DNA of 64,000 bases from Luteibacter rhizovicinus DSM 16549 (GCF_001887595.1 NZ_CP017480.1:2143001-2207000), one strand, 5' to 3'. Counted from the stretch's first letter, positions 20,507 to 30,158 are shown. The notes: a model not told the origin generated them from the sequence alone. Numbers and translations are program-made.

Positions 20507-23302
20507 TCAGGCGGCGGCTGTCGCGCGTCGCCGCAATACCGCCAACGGCTGTGCCCAGGTCGCTCCCGGCCGTCGCTTGCTCGTCACCAGCGTCAGGTCC
20601 GAGGGCTGGAACACGTTCACGTTGTGCGTCGCCGGCGTCGTCAGGATGTACTGGGCGCGCGTCGACTTGAGGAAGGCGCCGACCTTGTCGATATTGAAGA
20701 TATCCAGATGCGCGAAGGGCTCGTCGATGAAGACGAAACCTCCGGGCCGATCTTCGTCGCGCATCAGGGCCACCAGCAGAAGCAACGACTTCATCACCTG
20801 CTGGCCGCCGGATGCCTCGCCATCGTCCATGCCGATCCAGCCCTTCTTGTCGAACTCGAAGCGCACGTTCAAGGCGGCGGAGGCGAGTGCGAGGTCGTCG
20901 TTGCTCAGCTCGGGCAGGTCGACGTCGACACCGATGCCTGCCAGTTCGGCGAGCACCTTGAGGTTCTTGGCGTAGCGGCGAACGGTGTTGCGCAGGACCT
21001 GGATGTACGCACCTCGTGCCTCATGGGTGATGCGCGAGGCGCGCTCCAGGTGAATGCGGCGCTTTTCGAGATCGAGCTTGAGGCCGTCGTGGTCGGTCCA
21101 CAGCTTTTCGCGAAGCGCGACCACGCTGGCGTCCTGTTCCCAGTGGCCTTCGTCGAGGCGACGCTCGATGCGTTCGATCTCCCGGCGAACGGAAGAGGGC
21201 GATTCGTAGCGCTCACGCAGTGCGGCCATCGCGGCGCGGCTGCGCATGGCCAGACCGACATGGGCGCGCTTCGCACGGAAGGCCTTGAGTCGATCGATCT
21301 GGTCGTTGCGCAGCTGATGATGCTGGCGCACGGCGTCGGCGAGCTGGTTCTGCACGACACGCTGTTCACGTGCGGCATTGTCGCGGGCGTTCGACGTCTT
21401 CAGGCGCTTTTCGCGCACGGCTTCGTAGTGATTCTCGGCGGCGACGTGGCTATCCGCGGTGCGTTGCACGTCCTCGCGCAACCGGGCCTGCTGCTCGTGG
21501 GCCTCGCTGAACTCGTCGGCACGATCGGCAAGCTGGCTGCTGGCGCTGGCACCGCGAAGCACGCCCTCGGCGTCGGTTGCGCGAGCCAGTGAATCCTTCC
21601 GCTCGCTGGCGATGTCGCGAAGACGGCCTTCGATGTCACGCAGCTTCGCCTCGCCATCGCGCAGCTGGCGATCGCGGGCCGCGGCACCGAAAACCATGTC
21701 GTCGACGCCCAGATGACGGCCGCCGCGTCGTTCGCGGAAGTAACCCTGCGGCGTGATCCAGTCCTGCTCGCGGCCAAACTTCGAACCATCGGCAATGTCC
21801 TCGACACGACGGATACGGTCGAGATTGCGCAGCAGCCAGTCCGGTGCGGCCGCCGAGAATTCGACCACTTCAAGGAGGGATCCGTGCGTGGCGGTCTCCG
21901 CGGGGGCGCGATCGGCGACGACGAAGTGCTTGTAGCGATGCTGCTCGCCGAGTTTCCAGGCCTTTTCGCGGTCACGCGGATCGTCGAGCAGGACGACGTG
22001 GCGGTAACCCGCCAGCACGGCTTCGACAGCGGGCTGCCAGCGCGGTTCGACGATCTCGACGATCTCGCTGAGCATGCTGTGGCGGATGCCGGCGGCTTCC
22101 AGCGCACGGCGGAAGTCGGCCTCGAAGTCGGGCGTGTAACGGCGCCCGCTACGCCACGCGGCGAGTTGGCTGGTCAGCGTCGCCAGCTGCTGGCGGAGTA
22201 CGGTTTCTTCGCCCTGCAGTGCATTGACCCGTGCGCGGGCGTCTCGCGCCACGTCGGCGAGGCGCTCGTGATCGGCACCGCCCTGCGCCGCGACCATCTC
22301 GCGCAGACGCAACTCCTGCTTGATGAGCAAGTCGTTCTGCGCGAGCGCGGCACGCGCGGCGTCCAGGCTTTTCTGCGTCTGTTGACGGGCAAGGTCGGCT
22401 TCGTGCTGTTCGCTGCGCAATGTCTCGCCGCCGGCATCGAATTCACCGAGCTGGCGCGTGAGCTCGCCATCCCGCGCCTCGAGTTCGCCGACGCGGCGCT
22501 TCACACCGGTGAGCGGGGGACGCGCGCCACGGATACCTGCGCCGAGTTCGGCGAGTTCCGTGCGTGGCAGGATGTCGGCGACGAGGTCGACACGCTCGGT
22601 CTTCAGCGCATTCCATTCCTGGAACGATCGCGCGCGCGCCTCGGCTTCCTGCAGGCTCACACCGATCAGGGAGAGCTGGTGCTCGAGGCCGTGCTGCTCG
22701 CGATCGGCTTCGTTCTGTTCGTTGCGGGCGCGCTGGTAGTCGTCGAGCACGGCCTTGTCGCCGAAGACATCGAAGACCAAATCGAGCAGGGCCTTGGGCG
22801 GCATCTGGCAGAGCTTGTCCGTGGCGCCCTGTTCGAGGGTCAGCACACGACGTATCGCTTGCGACAGCCCCGCGCCTTCCAGGCGCACGCGATACTCGCG
22901 CAGGCCGAGGAACTCGTTACGTGCCTCGATCTCTTCCACGCTGACGTCGCCGCCCATCACGGCGTACTGTCGCGTCCATTCGCCACCTTTCTTCTGGATG
23001 CGGCAGGCGAGGGTGACCTCGCGATCCATCAGCGGGAAGAACGGGCGTTCACCGCTCGGTCCAGGCGTGTTGCCCACGCGGGCGCGCAGCCAGGCGAAGG
23101 GCTTGCCGTTGTGGCGGAGGTAGCTCTTGTAGTCGCGGTTGCCGGCGCAGTCGATGGTGAGCAGGGTGCGCAAGGCGTCGAGCAGGGTCGTCTTGCCCGA
23201 GCCGTTCGGTCCGACGACGGTGACGATGTTGGTGTCCAGCGGCAGGATGAAGCGCTGCCAGTAATCCCAGTGGACGACTTCGAGGCTGCGGAAATCAAAC
23301 AT
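20507..23302 (-). CDS. mksB: SMC-like ATPase of an Mks/Jet-type condensin
   Basis: 931 aa from the ATG of MFDFRSLEVVHWDYWQRF; the long frame upstream overlaps the preceding gene. Walker A GPNGSGKT at residues 31-38, ABC signature SGGQQ near 831-835 and Walker B GFVFIDEPFAHLD near 855-867 frame two long coiled-coil arms (about 220-420 and 610-780) and a central hinge (about 430-600, RWQPAVEAVLAGYRHVVLL). This order and size match MksB/JetC rather than SbcC or RecN. It works with the kite and kleisin genes upstream (8-bp overlap). No MksG/JetD nuclease follows. Likely a chromosome-organising or plasmid-restricting complex. Confidence 0.75.
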   Translation of the reverse strand: MFDFRSLEVVHWDYWQRFILPLDTNIVTVVGPNGSGKTTLLDALRTLLTIDCAGNRDYKSYLRHNGKPFAWLRARVGNTPGPSGERPFFPLMDREVTLACRIQKKGGEWTRQYAVMGGDVSVEEIEARNEFLGLREYRVRLEGAGLSQAIRRVLTLEQGATDKLCQMPPKALLDLVFDVFGDKAVLDDYQRARNEQNEADREQHGLEHQLSLIGVSLQEAEARARSFQEWNALKTERVDLVADILPRTELAELGAGIRGARPPLTGVKRRVGELEARDGELTRQLGEFDAGGETLRSEQHEADLARQQTQKSLDAARAALAQNDLLIKQELRLREMVAAQGGADHERLADVARDARARVNALQGEETVLRQQLATLTSQLAAWRSGRRYTPDFEADFRRALEAAGIRHSMLSEIVEIVEPRWQPAVEAVLAGYRHVVLLDDPRDREKAWKLGEQHRYKHFVVADRAPAETATHGSLLEVVEFSAAAPDWLLRNLDRIRRVEDIADGSKFGREQDWITPQGYFRERRGGRHLGVDDMVFGAAARDRQLRDGEAKLRDIEGRLRDIASERKDSLARATDAEGVLRGASASSQLADRADEFSEAHEQQARLREDVQRTADSHVAAENHYEAVREKRLKTSNARDNAAREQRVVQNQLADAVRQHHQLRNDQIDRLKAFRAKRAHVGLAMRSRAAMAALRERYESPSSVRREIERIERRLDEGHWEQDASVVALREKLWTDHDGLKLDLEKRRIHLERASRITHEARGAYIQVLRNTVRRYAKNLKVLAELAGIGVDVDLPELSNDDLALASAALNVRFEFDKKGWIGMDDGEASGGQQVMKSLLLLVALMRDEDRPGGFVFIDEPFAHLDIFNIDKVGAFLKSTRAQYILTTPATHNVNVFQPSDLTLVTSKRRPGATWAQPLAVLRRRATAAA

Positions 23303-24005
23303 CGGCGCTTTCCTCGATCTCGTCCATGGGTTCCTCGTCGTCGATGTCGTCCATCGGCGCCGACGGCGGGCGCGATGCCGCCTCGGCGAGGAGGTCACCG
23401 AGGGCGCCGTCGAGAATGCGACGTGCCGTTCGCTCGTAATCGAACGCGAGGTCGAGCAGCGGGCCCTCGGCGACGTCACCCTTGCGCCGGATGATGAAGC
23501 CGAGTCGATTGAGCGTGCCGAGGTTGAAGCCGACGCGGGTCTTGCCACCGAGCTTCTCGCCGAAGTCGGCGAGCAGGGTGCGCTCGGCGATCACGGGCGA
23601 AACGGTCGGATCGCGCGGTATGGGTTTCTGCTCGGCGAACATCTGGCTCTGCGAGGCGGCCGCTTCGACATCCTGGCGCTCGACCTGGCGCTGACGCTTC
23701 GGCAGCACGATCAGTGCCCAGATGACGACGAGCAGCGCGACGCCGTCGCGGTCCAGCTGCAAGGTGTTGGAGATCCAGCTGTCGCTGCCGCCGAAGACGG
23801 CGCGCTCACTCTTGCGTGCCACGGCGAGGCCGATGTACGCGGCATAGGGATGCTCACGAAGCTCCAGGCCGACGGATTCGAGACGGCGATCGAGCTCTTC
23901 GCGGAAGGCTTCATCCAGCAAGGCCTTGCGGGCTTGTACGTCGTCGCGCGGCAACCAGCGCTGGGCGAGCAGCCGGGTGACCAGGGTGGCGGTTTCATCA
24001 TGCAT
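23295..24005 (-). CDS. mksE: MksE/JetB-like kite subunit of the condensin
   Basis: 236 aa. Two winged-helix-like regions are suggested: an N-terminal helical part (LVTRLLAQRWLPRDDVQARKAL) and the RTLLADFGEKLGGKTRVGFNLGTLNRLGFIIRRKGD region, with an acidic C-terminal tail (PMDDIDDEEPMDEIEESADV). Position between the kleisin and SMC genes, overlapping each by 8 bp, is the standard place of MksE/JetB (DUF4194 type). Sequence motifs of the family are weak, so the name rests mainly on position and size. Confidence 0.65.
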   Translation of the reverse strand: MHDETATLVTRLLAQRWLPRDDVQARKALLDEAFREELDRRLESVGLELREHPYAAYIGLAVARKSERAVFGGSDSWISNTLQLDRDGVALLVVIWALIVLPKRQRQVERQDVEAAASQSQMFAEQKPIPRDPTVSPVIAERTLLADFGEKLGGKTRVGFNLGTLNRLGFIIRRKGDVAEGPLLDLAFDYERTARRILDGALGDLLAEAASRPPSAPMDDIDDEEPMDEIEESADV

Positions 24006-25308
24006 CGGTAGGGTCCTTCGCGACGGTTCGCGGACGCAGGCGTCCGGCGCTCACCAGCGCGATCTGGGGCAGGTCGGTCTCGATCAGGATCGGCTCGATT
24101 TCCAGCGTGAGAGGCAGCCGCGCGAGGTCGGCCGTGCCGCCTTCCAGGGCCGCCGATTCGGGGTCGCCGAGCAGGCCGAGCAAGGAGAGGCGATACGCGG
24201 AGAGCGCATAGTTGTTGCCGATCAAGGTGTCGGCGAGTTCGCGCGGTGTCGCGATGGCGGCCAGTTCGGTGTGCCAGTCCTCGAGGAAGCGCAGGTCTTC
24301 CTCGTCGATCGGCAGGTCGGCCGTGTCGGGCGGTTCTTCCGCGCCAGGAAGCGTGGTGCTCTCGGCGGCGAGACGCTCGCGCTCGAGCAACTCGAATTCC
24401 GCCACGTCGAGGGCGATCTGGTCGTGGATGAAGGGTGCCGGCAGGGGCATCAACAGCTGCCCATCCTCGAAGGCGGCGAGCGCATCGACATCCAGCGCGC
24501 GCAGCCAGCCGACGAGGTCGGAGGAGGACAGGCCGGTCCGTCCGAGGTGGACGCGATGCTGATCGATCTTGTTCAGTTCGCGCTGGAAGATGCCCGCCTG
24601 GCGCAGCAAAGCACTTTGCGCGCGACCGACGGCCTGGGCGAGTCGATGCGCGGCGGGCTCCAGTTCTTCCTTCTCGGTGATGCCGGCGACGACCTCGGTG
24701 CCCTTCTCGACCCAGGTCCAGACCGAATCCAGGCGTTCGGCGGCGCGGCGGATGCGGTGCTCGGAGCCGGACAGAACGGCGCGATCGAAGTCTTCCTTCA
24801 GCTCGCTGAGGCGCGACAGCAGATGGCCGAGTTCATCCACCGACACGCGGCCGACCGCCTGGCCGGCGGCGAGCTGCGCAGTGAGATAGCCGAGGCCGTC
24901 GTCATCGTCGTTCTCGAACTCCAGCATCACGGCCAGCGCGGCGAGTGCCTTGCGACCGAGCGGGCCGACGCGATAACGCTGCGTTTCGCCGTCGTAGACG
25001 AGGAGCTCGTGATCCTTGAGGCGTTGGACCACGGTTTCCAGCTTCACCGTGTCGACGAAGGCCAGGTGGTCACGGATTTCCTGTGGCGTCCACTCCGACG
25101 CATGCGAGCGCGCGCCGAGCGTACGCAGTACCAGCAGGCGCAAGAGGACCTGGGCTTCGCTGCCGTGGAACAGGGCGGAAAACGCGCGCAGCAAGCCGCG
25201 CCCACGCAACAGTGGGAAGACGGCGGGAAGGTCCTCGGCGACGAAGCCGTCGCGGAAGAGATCCTGCAGGCGTTCGTCGTGGAGGGTGGTGTCGGTCGGT
25301 CCGCTCAA
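23998..25308 (-). CDS. mksF: MksF/JetA-like kleisin subunit of the condensin
   Basis: 436 aa if started at the TTG at 25308, two bases after the folE stop; no in-frame ATG exists before residue 100 or so, and the frame upstream of the TTG lies inside folE. The protein is rich in helices with a winged-helix-like N-terminus (RLQDLFRDGFVAEDLPAVFPLL) and a long helical middle, as in MukF/MksF kleisins, which bridge the heads of an SMC dimer. It overlaps mksE by 8 bp. Identity is inferred from gene order kleisin-kite-SMC and length; start codon uncertain. Confidence 0.65.
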   Translation of the reverse strand: MSGPTDTTLHDERLQDLFRDGFVAEDLPAVFPLLRGRGLLRAFSALFHGSEAQVLLRLLVLRTLGARSHASEWTPQEIRDHLAFVDTVKLETVVQRLKDHELLVYDGETQRYRVGPLGRKALAALAVMLEFENDDDDGLGYLTAQLAAGQAVGRVSVDELGHLLSRLSELKEDFDRAVLSGSEHRIRRAAERLDSVWTWVEKGTEVVAGITEKEELEPAAHRLAQAVGRAQSALLRQAGIFQRELNKIDQHRVHLGRTGLSSSDLVGWLRALDVDALAAFEDGQLLMPLPAPFIHDQIALDVAEFELLERERLAAESTTLPGAEEPPDTADLPIDEEDLRFLEDWHTELAAIATPRELADTLIGNNYALSAYRLSLLGLLGDPESAALEGGTADLARLPLTLEIEPILIETDLPQIALVSAGRLRPRTVAKDPTDA

Positions 25309-25310
25309 CG

Positions 25311-25907
25311 TCAGCGACGGTCGACGCCGACGAAGCGAAGGAACTCGCCTCGTGTGCGGGGATCTTCGCGGAAGCTGCCGAGCATCTGGCTGGTCACCAT
25401 GGACACGCCGCGCTTGTGCACGCCACGGGTGGTCATGCACTCATGGCTGGCATCGATCACCACACCGACGCCGCGCGGGCGCAAGGTGTCTTCGATGCAG
25501 TGGGCGATCTGCGCGGTGAGCTTTTCCTGGACCTGGAAGCGGCGGGCGAAACCGTCCACGACGCGCGCCAGCTTGCTGATGCCGACGACGCGATCGGTCG
25601 GCACGTAGCCGACATGCGCGCGACCGATGATCGGTGCCATGTGGTGTTCGCAGTGGCTTTCGAACTCGATGTCGCGCAGCACGATCATCTCGTCGTAGCC
25701 TTCCACTTCCTTGAAGGTGCGGCGAAGGTATTCGGCGGGATCCTCGTCGTAGCCCTTGAACCAGTCCGAGTAGGCCTTGACCACGCGCTTGGGCGTGTCC
25801 AGCAGGCCCTCGCGAGTCGGATCCTCACCCGACCATAGCAGCAGCGTGCGCACCGCCTCTTCGGCCTGTTCGCGGGTGACCGGGCGGGACGTGGCGTCGT
25901 CGCTCAT
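25311..25907 (-). CDS. folE: GTP cyclohydrolase I
   Basis: 198 aa from the ATG of [10 protein letters not shown], which has GAAGGAA upstream. Opens GTP to dihydroneopterin triphosphate, first step of folate synthesis. The zinc ligands are in [11 protein letters not shown] (Cys, His) and [10 protein letters not shown] (Cys); [26 protein letters not shown] is the usual core (cited as about residues 108-133). The extra upstream residues of the longer frame are translated REP repeat and not real. It sits at the head of the condensin operon, 2 bp before the kleisin start. Confidence 0.96.
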   Translation of the reverse strand: MSDDATSRPVTREQAEEAVRTLLLWSGEDPTREGLLDTPKRVVKAYSDWFKGYDEDPAEYLRRTFKEVEGYDEMIVLRDIEFESHCEHHMAPIIGRAHVGYVPTDRVVGISKLARVVDGFARRFQVQEKLTAQIAHCIEDTLRPRGVGVVIDASHECMTTRGVHKRGVSMVTSQMLGSFREDPRTRGEFLRFVGVDRR

Positions 25908-25950
25908 CGGGGATTCCTTCGAAGGTTCAAACACCCATTGTATTAGGAAA

Positions 25951-26096
25951 TGTAGGAGCCGATTCATCGGCAATAGATACATGTAGGAGCCGATTCATCG
26001 GCGAATGGCCAATAAACCCGCTGCGCAGCAGCGCTCCTCCCAGGTTGCTAGCCCCAGTCCCCACCGAAGAGCATCGCCGATGAATCGGCTCCCACA
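25951..26096. repeat. REP-like cluster upstream of folE
   Basis: Two direct copies of TGTAGGAGCCGATTCATCGGC (25951-25971 and 25982-26004) and one inverted copy (26074-26096) with about 70 bp between them. Each copy has the internal palindrome GCCGATTCATCGGC. Lies between folE and rmuC, both on the minus strand. Confidence 0.8.
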
Positions 26097-26115
26097 GGAG
26101 CCGCCCACAGAGGCT

Positions 26116-27564
26116 TCAGTCCTCGGACGGATCGGGCGTCTCGGGCTCGTCCAGATCCGCCGGAAGCTCCAGCAGGGCCTGCGACTGGTCTCCCGTGAGC
26201 GATTCGACACCACGCAGCTTGCGCTCGATGGCGCGGGTACGCGTGCCGGCGCTGTCGATGCTGTTGCGCACCGTATCCAGCTGCTTGCGGGTTTTTTCCA
26301 GCACCGTGCCGAACTTGCTGAACTCGTTCTTGACCGCGCCCAGCACCTGCCAGACCTCGGACGAACGCTTCTCGATGGCCAGGGTGCGAAAACCCATCTG
26401 CAGGCTGTTGAGCAGGGCGGTGAGCGTGGTCGGGCCGGCAATCGTCACCCGATACTCGCGCTGCAGCTGGTCGGACAGGCCGGGCCGGCGGATGACCTCG
26501 GCGTAGAGGCCTTCGGTCGGCAGGAAAAGAATGGCGAAATCGGTCGTGTGCGGCGGGGCCACGTATTTGCTGTGGATCCGCTTGGCTTCCTCACGCACGC
26601 GCAGCTCGAGCGCCTTGCCGGCGACGAGCACGCCGTCGGCGTCCGCGGCGTCCTGGAAATCGAGCAGGCGCTGGTAATCCTCGATCGGGTACTTGGCGTC
26701 GATCGGCAGCCAGACCGGGGTGCCGTCTTCGGTACCGGGCAGGCGGATCGCATACTCCACGCGTTCGGCCGAGCCGGGCACGGTCGCCACGTTGGCCGCG
26801 TACTGCTCGGCGACGAGGATCTGTTCGAGCAGGGCGCCGAGCTGGACTTCGCCAAAGGTGCCGCGGGTCTTCACATTGGTCAGGACGCGCTTGAGATCAC
26901 CGACGCCGGCGGCCAGGGCCTGCATCTCGCCGAGGCCGCGCTGGACGGCTTCGAGGCGCTCGGAAACGAGCTGGAACGACTGGCCCAGGCGGGTTTCCAG
27001 GGTGGACTGGAGCTTTTCGTCCACGGTGGCGCGCATTTGCTCGAGCTTGGCCGCGTTGTCCTGCTGGATCGCCGCCAGGCGGGTTTCCAGCGTGGTGCGA
27101 ATGTCGCCGAGGCGCTTCTCGTTATCGCCGGTCAGGGCCGTGAAACGCTGGTCGAGCAGCTCACCGAAGTGCTTGAGGGTGAGCGCGGATTCTTCGCGGG
27201 TCTTGCGCGAGTCGTCGGCCAGGCCCTGGCGCAGCGATTGCAGGCCGGTATCCGTGCGTTCGGTCAGCTGGTCGAGGCGGCGCCCGAAGCCTTCGATGCG
27301 CTCGTGCTGCCGTTCGGCGGCCTGCTGCATCTGCTCCTGCACGTGGCCGCGGAACTGGCTGAAGCTCTCACCGAGCTCGCCACGGCCGGCGCGTTGTTCA
27401 TCGCGCAGCACGCCCTCGAGGCGACGGCTGTCTTCACGCAGGGCATCGAGGCGACCGGCGTTACCGTCGTCCTGTTTTCCGCGAGAAAGCAGGACGGCGA
27501 GCAGGCCGAGGCAAGCCAGTGCGAGCACCAGCAGGACAATTAGGAGGATGGATTCAAGCGTCAT
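26116..27564 (-). CDS. rmuC: RmuC family DNA recombination protein
   Basis: 482 aa from the ATG of MTLESILLIV. One N-terminal membrane helix (ILLIVLLVLALACLGLLAVLL), then a coiled coil (about residues 30-200, with NEKRLGDIRTTLETRLAAIQ), and the C-terminal RmuC nuclease-like domain (GDLKRVLTNVKTRGTFGEVQLGALLEQIL region and DFAILFLPTEGLYAEVIRR). RmuC limits inversion rearrangements in E. coli and acts as a predicted membrane-anchored nuclease in phage defence in some species. REP-like repeats lie downstream. Gap of 26 bp to rpiA. Confidence 0.93.
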   Translation of the reverse strand: MTLESILLIVLLVLALACLGLLAVLLSRGKQDDGNAGRLDALREDSRRLEGVLRDEQRAGRGELGESFSQFRGHVQEQMQQAAERQHERIEGFGRRLDQLTERTDTGLQSLRQGLADDSRKTREESALTLKHFGELLDQRFTALTGDNEKRLGDIRTTLETRLAAIQQDNAAKLEQMRATVDEKLQSTLETRLGQSFQLVSERLEAVQRGLGEMQALAAGVGDLKRVLTNVKTRGTFGEVQLGALLEQILVAEQYAANVATVPGSAERVEYAIRLPGTEDGTPVWLPIDAKYPIEDYQRLLDFQDAADADGVLVAGKALELRVREEAKRIHSKYVAPPHTTDFAILFLPTEGLYAEVIRRPGLSDQLQREYRVTIAGPTTLTALLNSLQMGFRTLAIEKRSSEVWQVLGAVKNEFSKFGTVLEKTRKQLDTVRNSIDSAGTRTRAIERKLRGVESLTGDQSQALLELPADLDEPETPDPSED

Positions 27565-27590
27565 GGGGCGAGAGGGTACACCGGCCCCGA

Positions 27591-28243
27591 TCAGATCTCG
27601 CGATTGCCCACGATGACGACGTCGGCCGGGCGCTTGGCGAAGAGGCCGACGGTCACGATGCCGACGATCTGGTTGAGCGTGGCTTCGAGCTCCACCGGCT
27701 GGGTGATGCGCCAGTTGTGCACATCGAGGATCCAGTTGCCGTTGTCGGTGACCACGCCGTCGCGCCATACCGGCTGGCCACCGAGGGCGACGATCTCGCG
27801 GGCGACCAGGCTGCGTGCCATCGGGATCACTTCGATCGGCAGGGGGAACGTGCCGAGCACGTCCACCTGCTTGCTGGCATCGATGATGCAGACGAACTTG
27901 TCGGATGCCGCGGCGACGATCTTCTCGCGCGTGAGTGCCGCGCCACCGCCCTTGATCAGGCGTTTCTGCGCATCGCACTCGTCGGCGCCGTCGACATAGA
28001 GGTCGAGGCGGCCGGCGGCATTGAGGTCGAGCACGTCGATGCCCAGCTTGCGCAGGCGATCGCTGGAGGCTTCCGAGCTGGACACCGCGGCCTTGATCTT
28101 GTCGCGGAAGGGCGCAAGCGCATCGATGAAGAAGTTCACGGTGGAGCCGGTGCCCACGCCGATGATGCCGCCCTTGAACGTGCCGTTCTCGACGTAACGA
28201 TGCACGGCGGTCTCGGCGGCAAGGCGCTTCTCGTTATCCTGGC

Positions 28244-28247
<4 letters not shown>
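27591..28247 (-). CDS. rpiA: Ribose-5-phosphate isomerase A
   Basis: 218 aa, usual length, from the ATG of [13 protein letters not shown], which overlaps the stop of the EVE gene (ATGA). Interconverts ribose-5-phosphate and ribulose-5-phosphate. Motifs [20 protein letters not shown] and [12 protein letters not shown] carry the phosphate-binding loop and the catalytic Asp/Glu/Lys. Confidence 0.97.
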
Positions 28248-28698
<451 letters not shown>

Positions 28699-28702
<4 letters not shown>

Positions 28703-29310
28703 ACGGCGCCACCCGTGCAGTCGATCAGTTCCTTGTCGGTCGCGATGTAGTCGAGCGAGATGTCCCACTCGGCCGTCGTGATCGCGTCCAGTTCCTGGAA
28801 GTGGTAACCCACGCCGACCAGCAGGGGCTGGGCAGGGCGCTGCTGGCCATGCAGGAACTCGAAGCTGCGGTCGTAGTAGCCGCCGCCAAAACCGAGGCGG
28901 TTGCCCTTGCGGTCGAAACCCAGCAGGGGCACCAGCACGAGGTCCAGCTTGTTCGCCTCGACGATGTGCTCGGAGGCCTTGGGCTCCGGAATGCCCATGT
29001 CGTTGGATTCGACGTCCTCACCGGTGGCCCACGGGGCGAAAGTCAGGCGGCGCTTGCCGCCCGATTTGGTCACGATCGGCAGGTAAAAGGTCTGGCCGCG
29101 GTCAGCCAGTGGCGCGATGGCCAGGTTGAGCGGCAGCTCGCCGCCGGTCGCCCAATAGCCCGCGACGTGCTTGTCGGTCAGGAATTCGGGCAACTGCTCG
29201 AGCGAATCGCGCAGGCCACGGGCCGCGGCGACGCGCTCGGCCGGCGTCAGCTGGCGTCGGCGCTGGACGAGGTCGGCTCGAAGTTCGCGTCTCTCGGGAA
29301 GCTTTGACAT
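28699..29310 (-). CDS. fau: 5-formyltetrahydrofolate cyclo-ligase
   Basis: 203 aa (YgfA). ATP-dependent conversion of 5-formyl-THF to 5,10-methenyl-THF. Family marks: [21 protein letters not shown] at the start (Lys/Arg for substrate), [19 protein letters not shown] centre, and [14 protein letters not shown], the ATP-binding glycine loop. It lies directly downstream of 6S RNA, as in E. coli, and overlaps the EVE gene by 4 bp. Confidence 0.95.
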
Positions 29311-29416
29311 GGGGCGCTCAGCTGAACGGCACGGTCGAAGGTTGCCGTCGAGCCGCCCCAGCCGGTGCCGCGACAGGGGCGCTGACCGGCCTGGTGGCCG
29401 ATCGGCTGATTAAGGA

Positions 29417-29606
29417 GAGGCGTTCTCCGCGATGCCGCTGCGCACCAAACGACCTTGATCCAAAGGATCAGGTGGGAGAGCTACGCAGCATCCAGGCTTT
29501 CCGCACAAAGGCGGACATGCACAACAGCCACGAAAAGCCGACCCGGGGTCGTATGTAGGAACAAGGCAAATGTAAAGTGCGCTGGCGAACACCGCAGGGA
29601 ACGCCT
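29417..29606 (-). ncRNA. ssrS: 6S RNA
   Basis: About 190 nt on the minus strand, between zapA and fau, the place held by ssrS in gammaproteobacteria. The 3' part reads CACCTGATCCTTTGGATCAAGG followed by AGCGGCATCGCGGAGAACGCC (shown in parts: key pieces CACC, GGATCAAGG, GCGGCATC, CGGAGA), closely like E. coli 6S (CACCUUGAACC..GGUUCAAGG..GCGGCAUCUCGGAGA). The 5' end AGGCGTTCCCTGCGGTGTTC pairs with the 3' end AACGCC and the GCATCGCGG before it, closing the long terminal stem. A local hairpin GATCCTTTGGATC sits in the 3' strand as expected. 6S binds sigma-70 RNA polymerase in stationary phase. Confidence 0.9.
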
Positions 29607-29610
29607 TCGG

Positions 29611-29919
29611 CTATTTTACCGGTGCGTCGAGCAGACCATCAAGCTTCTTGCGAAGAGAGGCCAATCCGTCGGTCAGCACCTGTTCCTGCGACTCGTGCTC
29701 CTTTCTGAGCGAAAGCAGCTCGTGGGCGATGCTGACGGCGGTCAGGACGGCGATCCGGTCGAAGCCGGGCGCCTTGGCGTTGGCCTTGAGCTCGCGCATC
29801 TTGCCGTCGAGAAACTGGGCGGCGGCGATCAGGCCGGCCCGCTCCTCCGGCGCGCACGCGATATGGAACTCGCGATCGAGGAGGCGGAGGGATACCGGTT
29901 CGCTGGCGGTGGCATTCAT
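29611..29919 (-). CDS. zapA: Cell division protein ZapA
   Basis: 102 aa, normal size. Widely conserved FtsZ-ring stabiliser. Motifs: EPVSLRLLDREFHIACAPEERAGL at the start, KMRELKANAKAPGFDRIAVLTAVSIAHELL in the coiled region (about residues 42-71). The stop TAG at 29611-29613 overlaps the -10 box of the 6S RNA promoter. It follows the ZapB-like gene by 8 bp. Confidence 0.93.
   Translation of the reverse strand: MNATASEPVSLRLLDREFHIACAPEERAGLIAAAQFLDGKMRELKANAKAPGFDRIAVLTAVSIAHELLSLRKEHESQEQVLTDGLASLRKKLDGLLDAPVK
29613..29642 (-). promoter_or_regulatory. 6S RNA promoter inside the end of zapA
   Basis: -10 TAAAAT (29618-29613, 5 of 6) and -35 TTGATG (29642-29637, 4 of 6) with an 18-bp spacer. 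The predicted start is at 29606, the A that opens the 6S terminal stem. The -10 box contains the last Lys codon and first base of the zapA stop. Confidence 0.6.
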
Positions 29920-29927
29920 GTGACGGA

Positions 29928-30152
29928 TCAGCCTGTGTTCTCGAGCGCCTTGAGGCGCTGGATCATCGCTTCGACGCGACCGCGCGCCTGTTCGTTGCGC
30001 GCCATGAGCCCCGCACGTTCGTTAGCCAACTGTTCCTGGCTGTGCCGCAGGCTGCGGTTTTCCTCGTGCAGGCGGCGAACGGTATCGACGAGCCGGTCGA
30101 GCGTTGCGCTCAGGGCTTCCACTTCGGTCTTGAAGGCGTCCGGATTCGTCAT
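29928..30152 (-). CDS. TIGR02449-type coiled-coil protein (ZapB-like)
   Basis: 74 aa, almost entirely coiled coil: EVEALSATLDRLVDTVRRL then HEENRSLRHSQEQLANERAG. Family TIGR02449 proteins sit directly upstream of zapA in Xanthomonads and Pseudomonas. Likely partner in Z-ring assembly, by position and shape, like ZapB. Its promoter -10 (TATAGT) ends 7 bp before the ATG, so the transcript is predicted to be leaderless or nearly so. Confidence 0.87.
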   Translation of the reverse strand: MTNPDAFKTEVEALSATLDRLVDTVRRLHEENRSLRHSQEQLANERAGLMARNEQARGRVEAMIQRLKALENTG

Positions 30153-30158
30153 GCGCGG

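Noticed and set aside
21713..23494. 593-codon plus-strand frame opposite the SMC gene
   Set aside because: A high-GC shadow of the coiled-coil codons; the minus frame has clear Walker A, signature and Walker B motifs.
20507..25308. A full Wadjet (JetABCD) defence system
   Set aside because: No TOPRIM-type JetD/MksG gene is next to the operon on either side; only the three condensin-like genes can be supported.
29304..29558. 84-codon plus-strand frame across the 6S region
   Set aside because: Antisense to 6S RNA and the fau start, with no ribosome site or recognisable protein.
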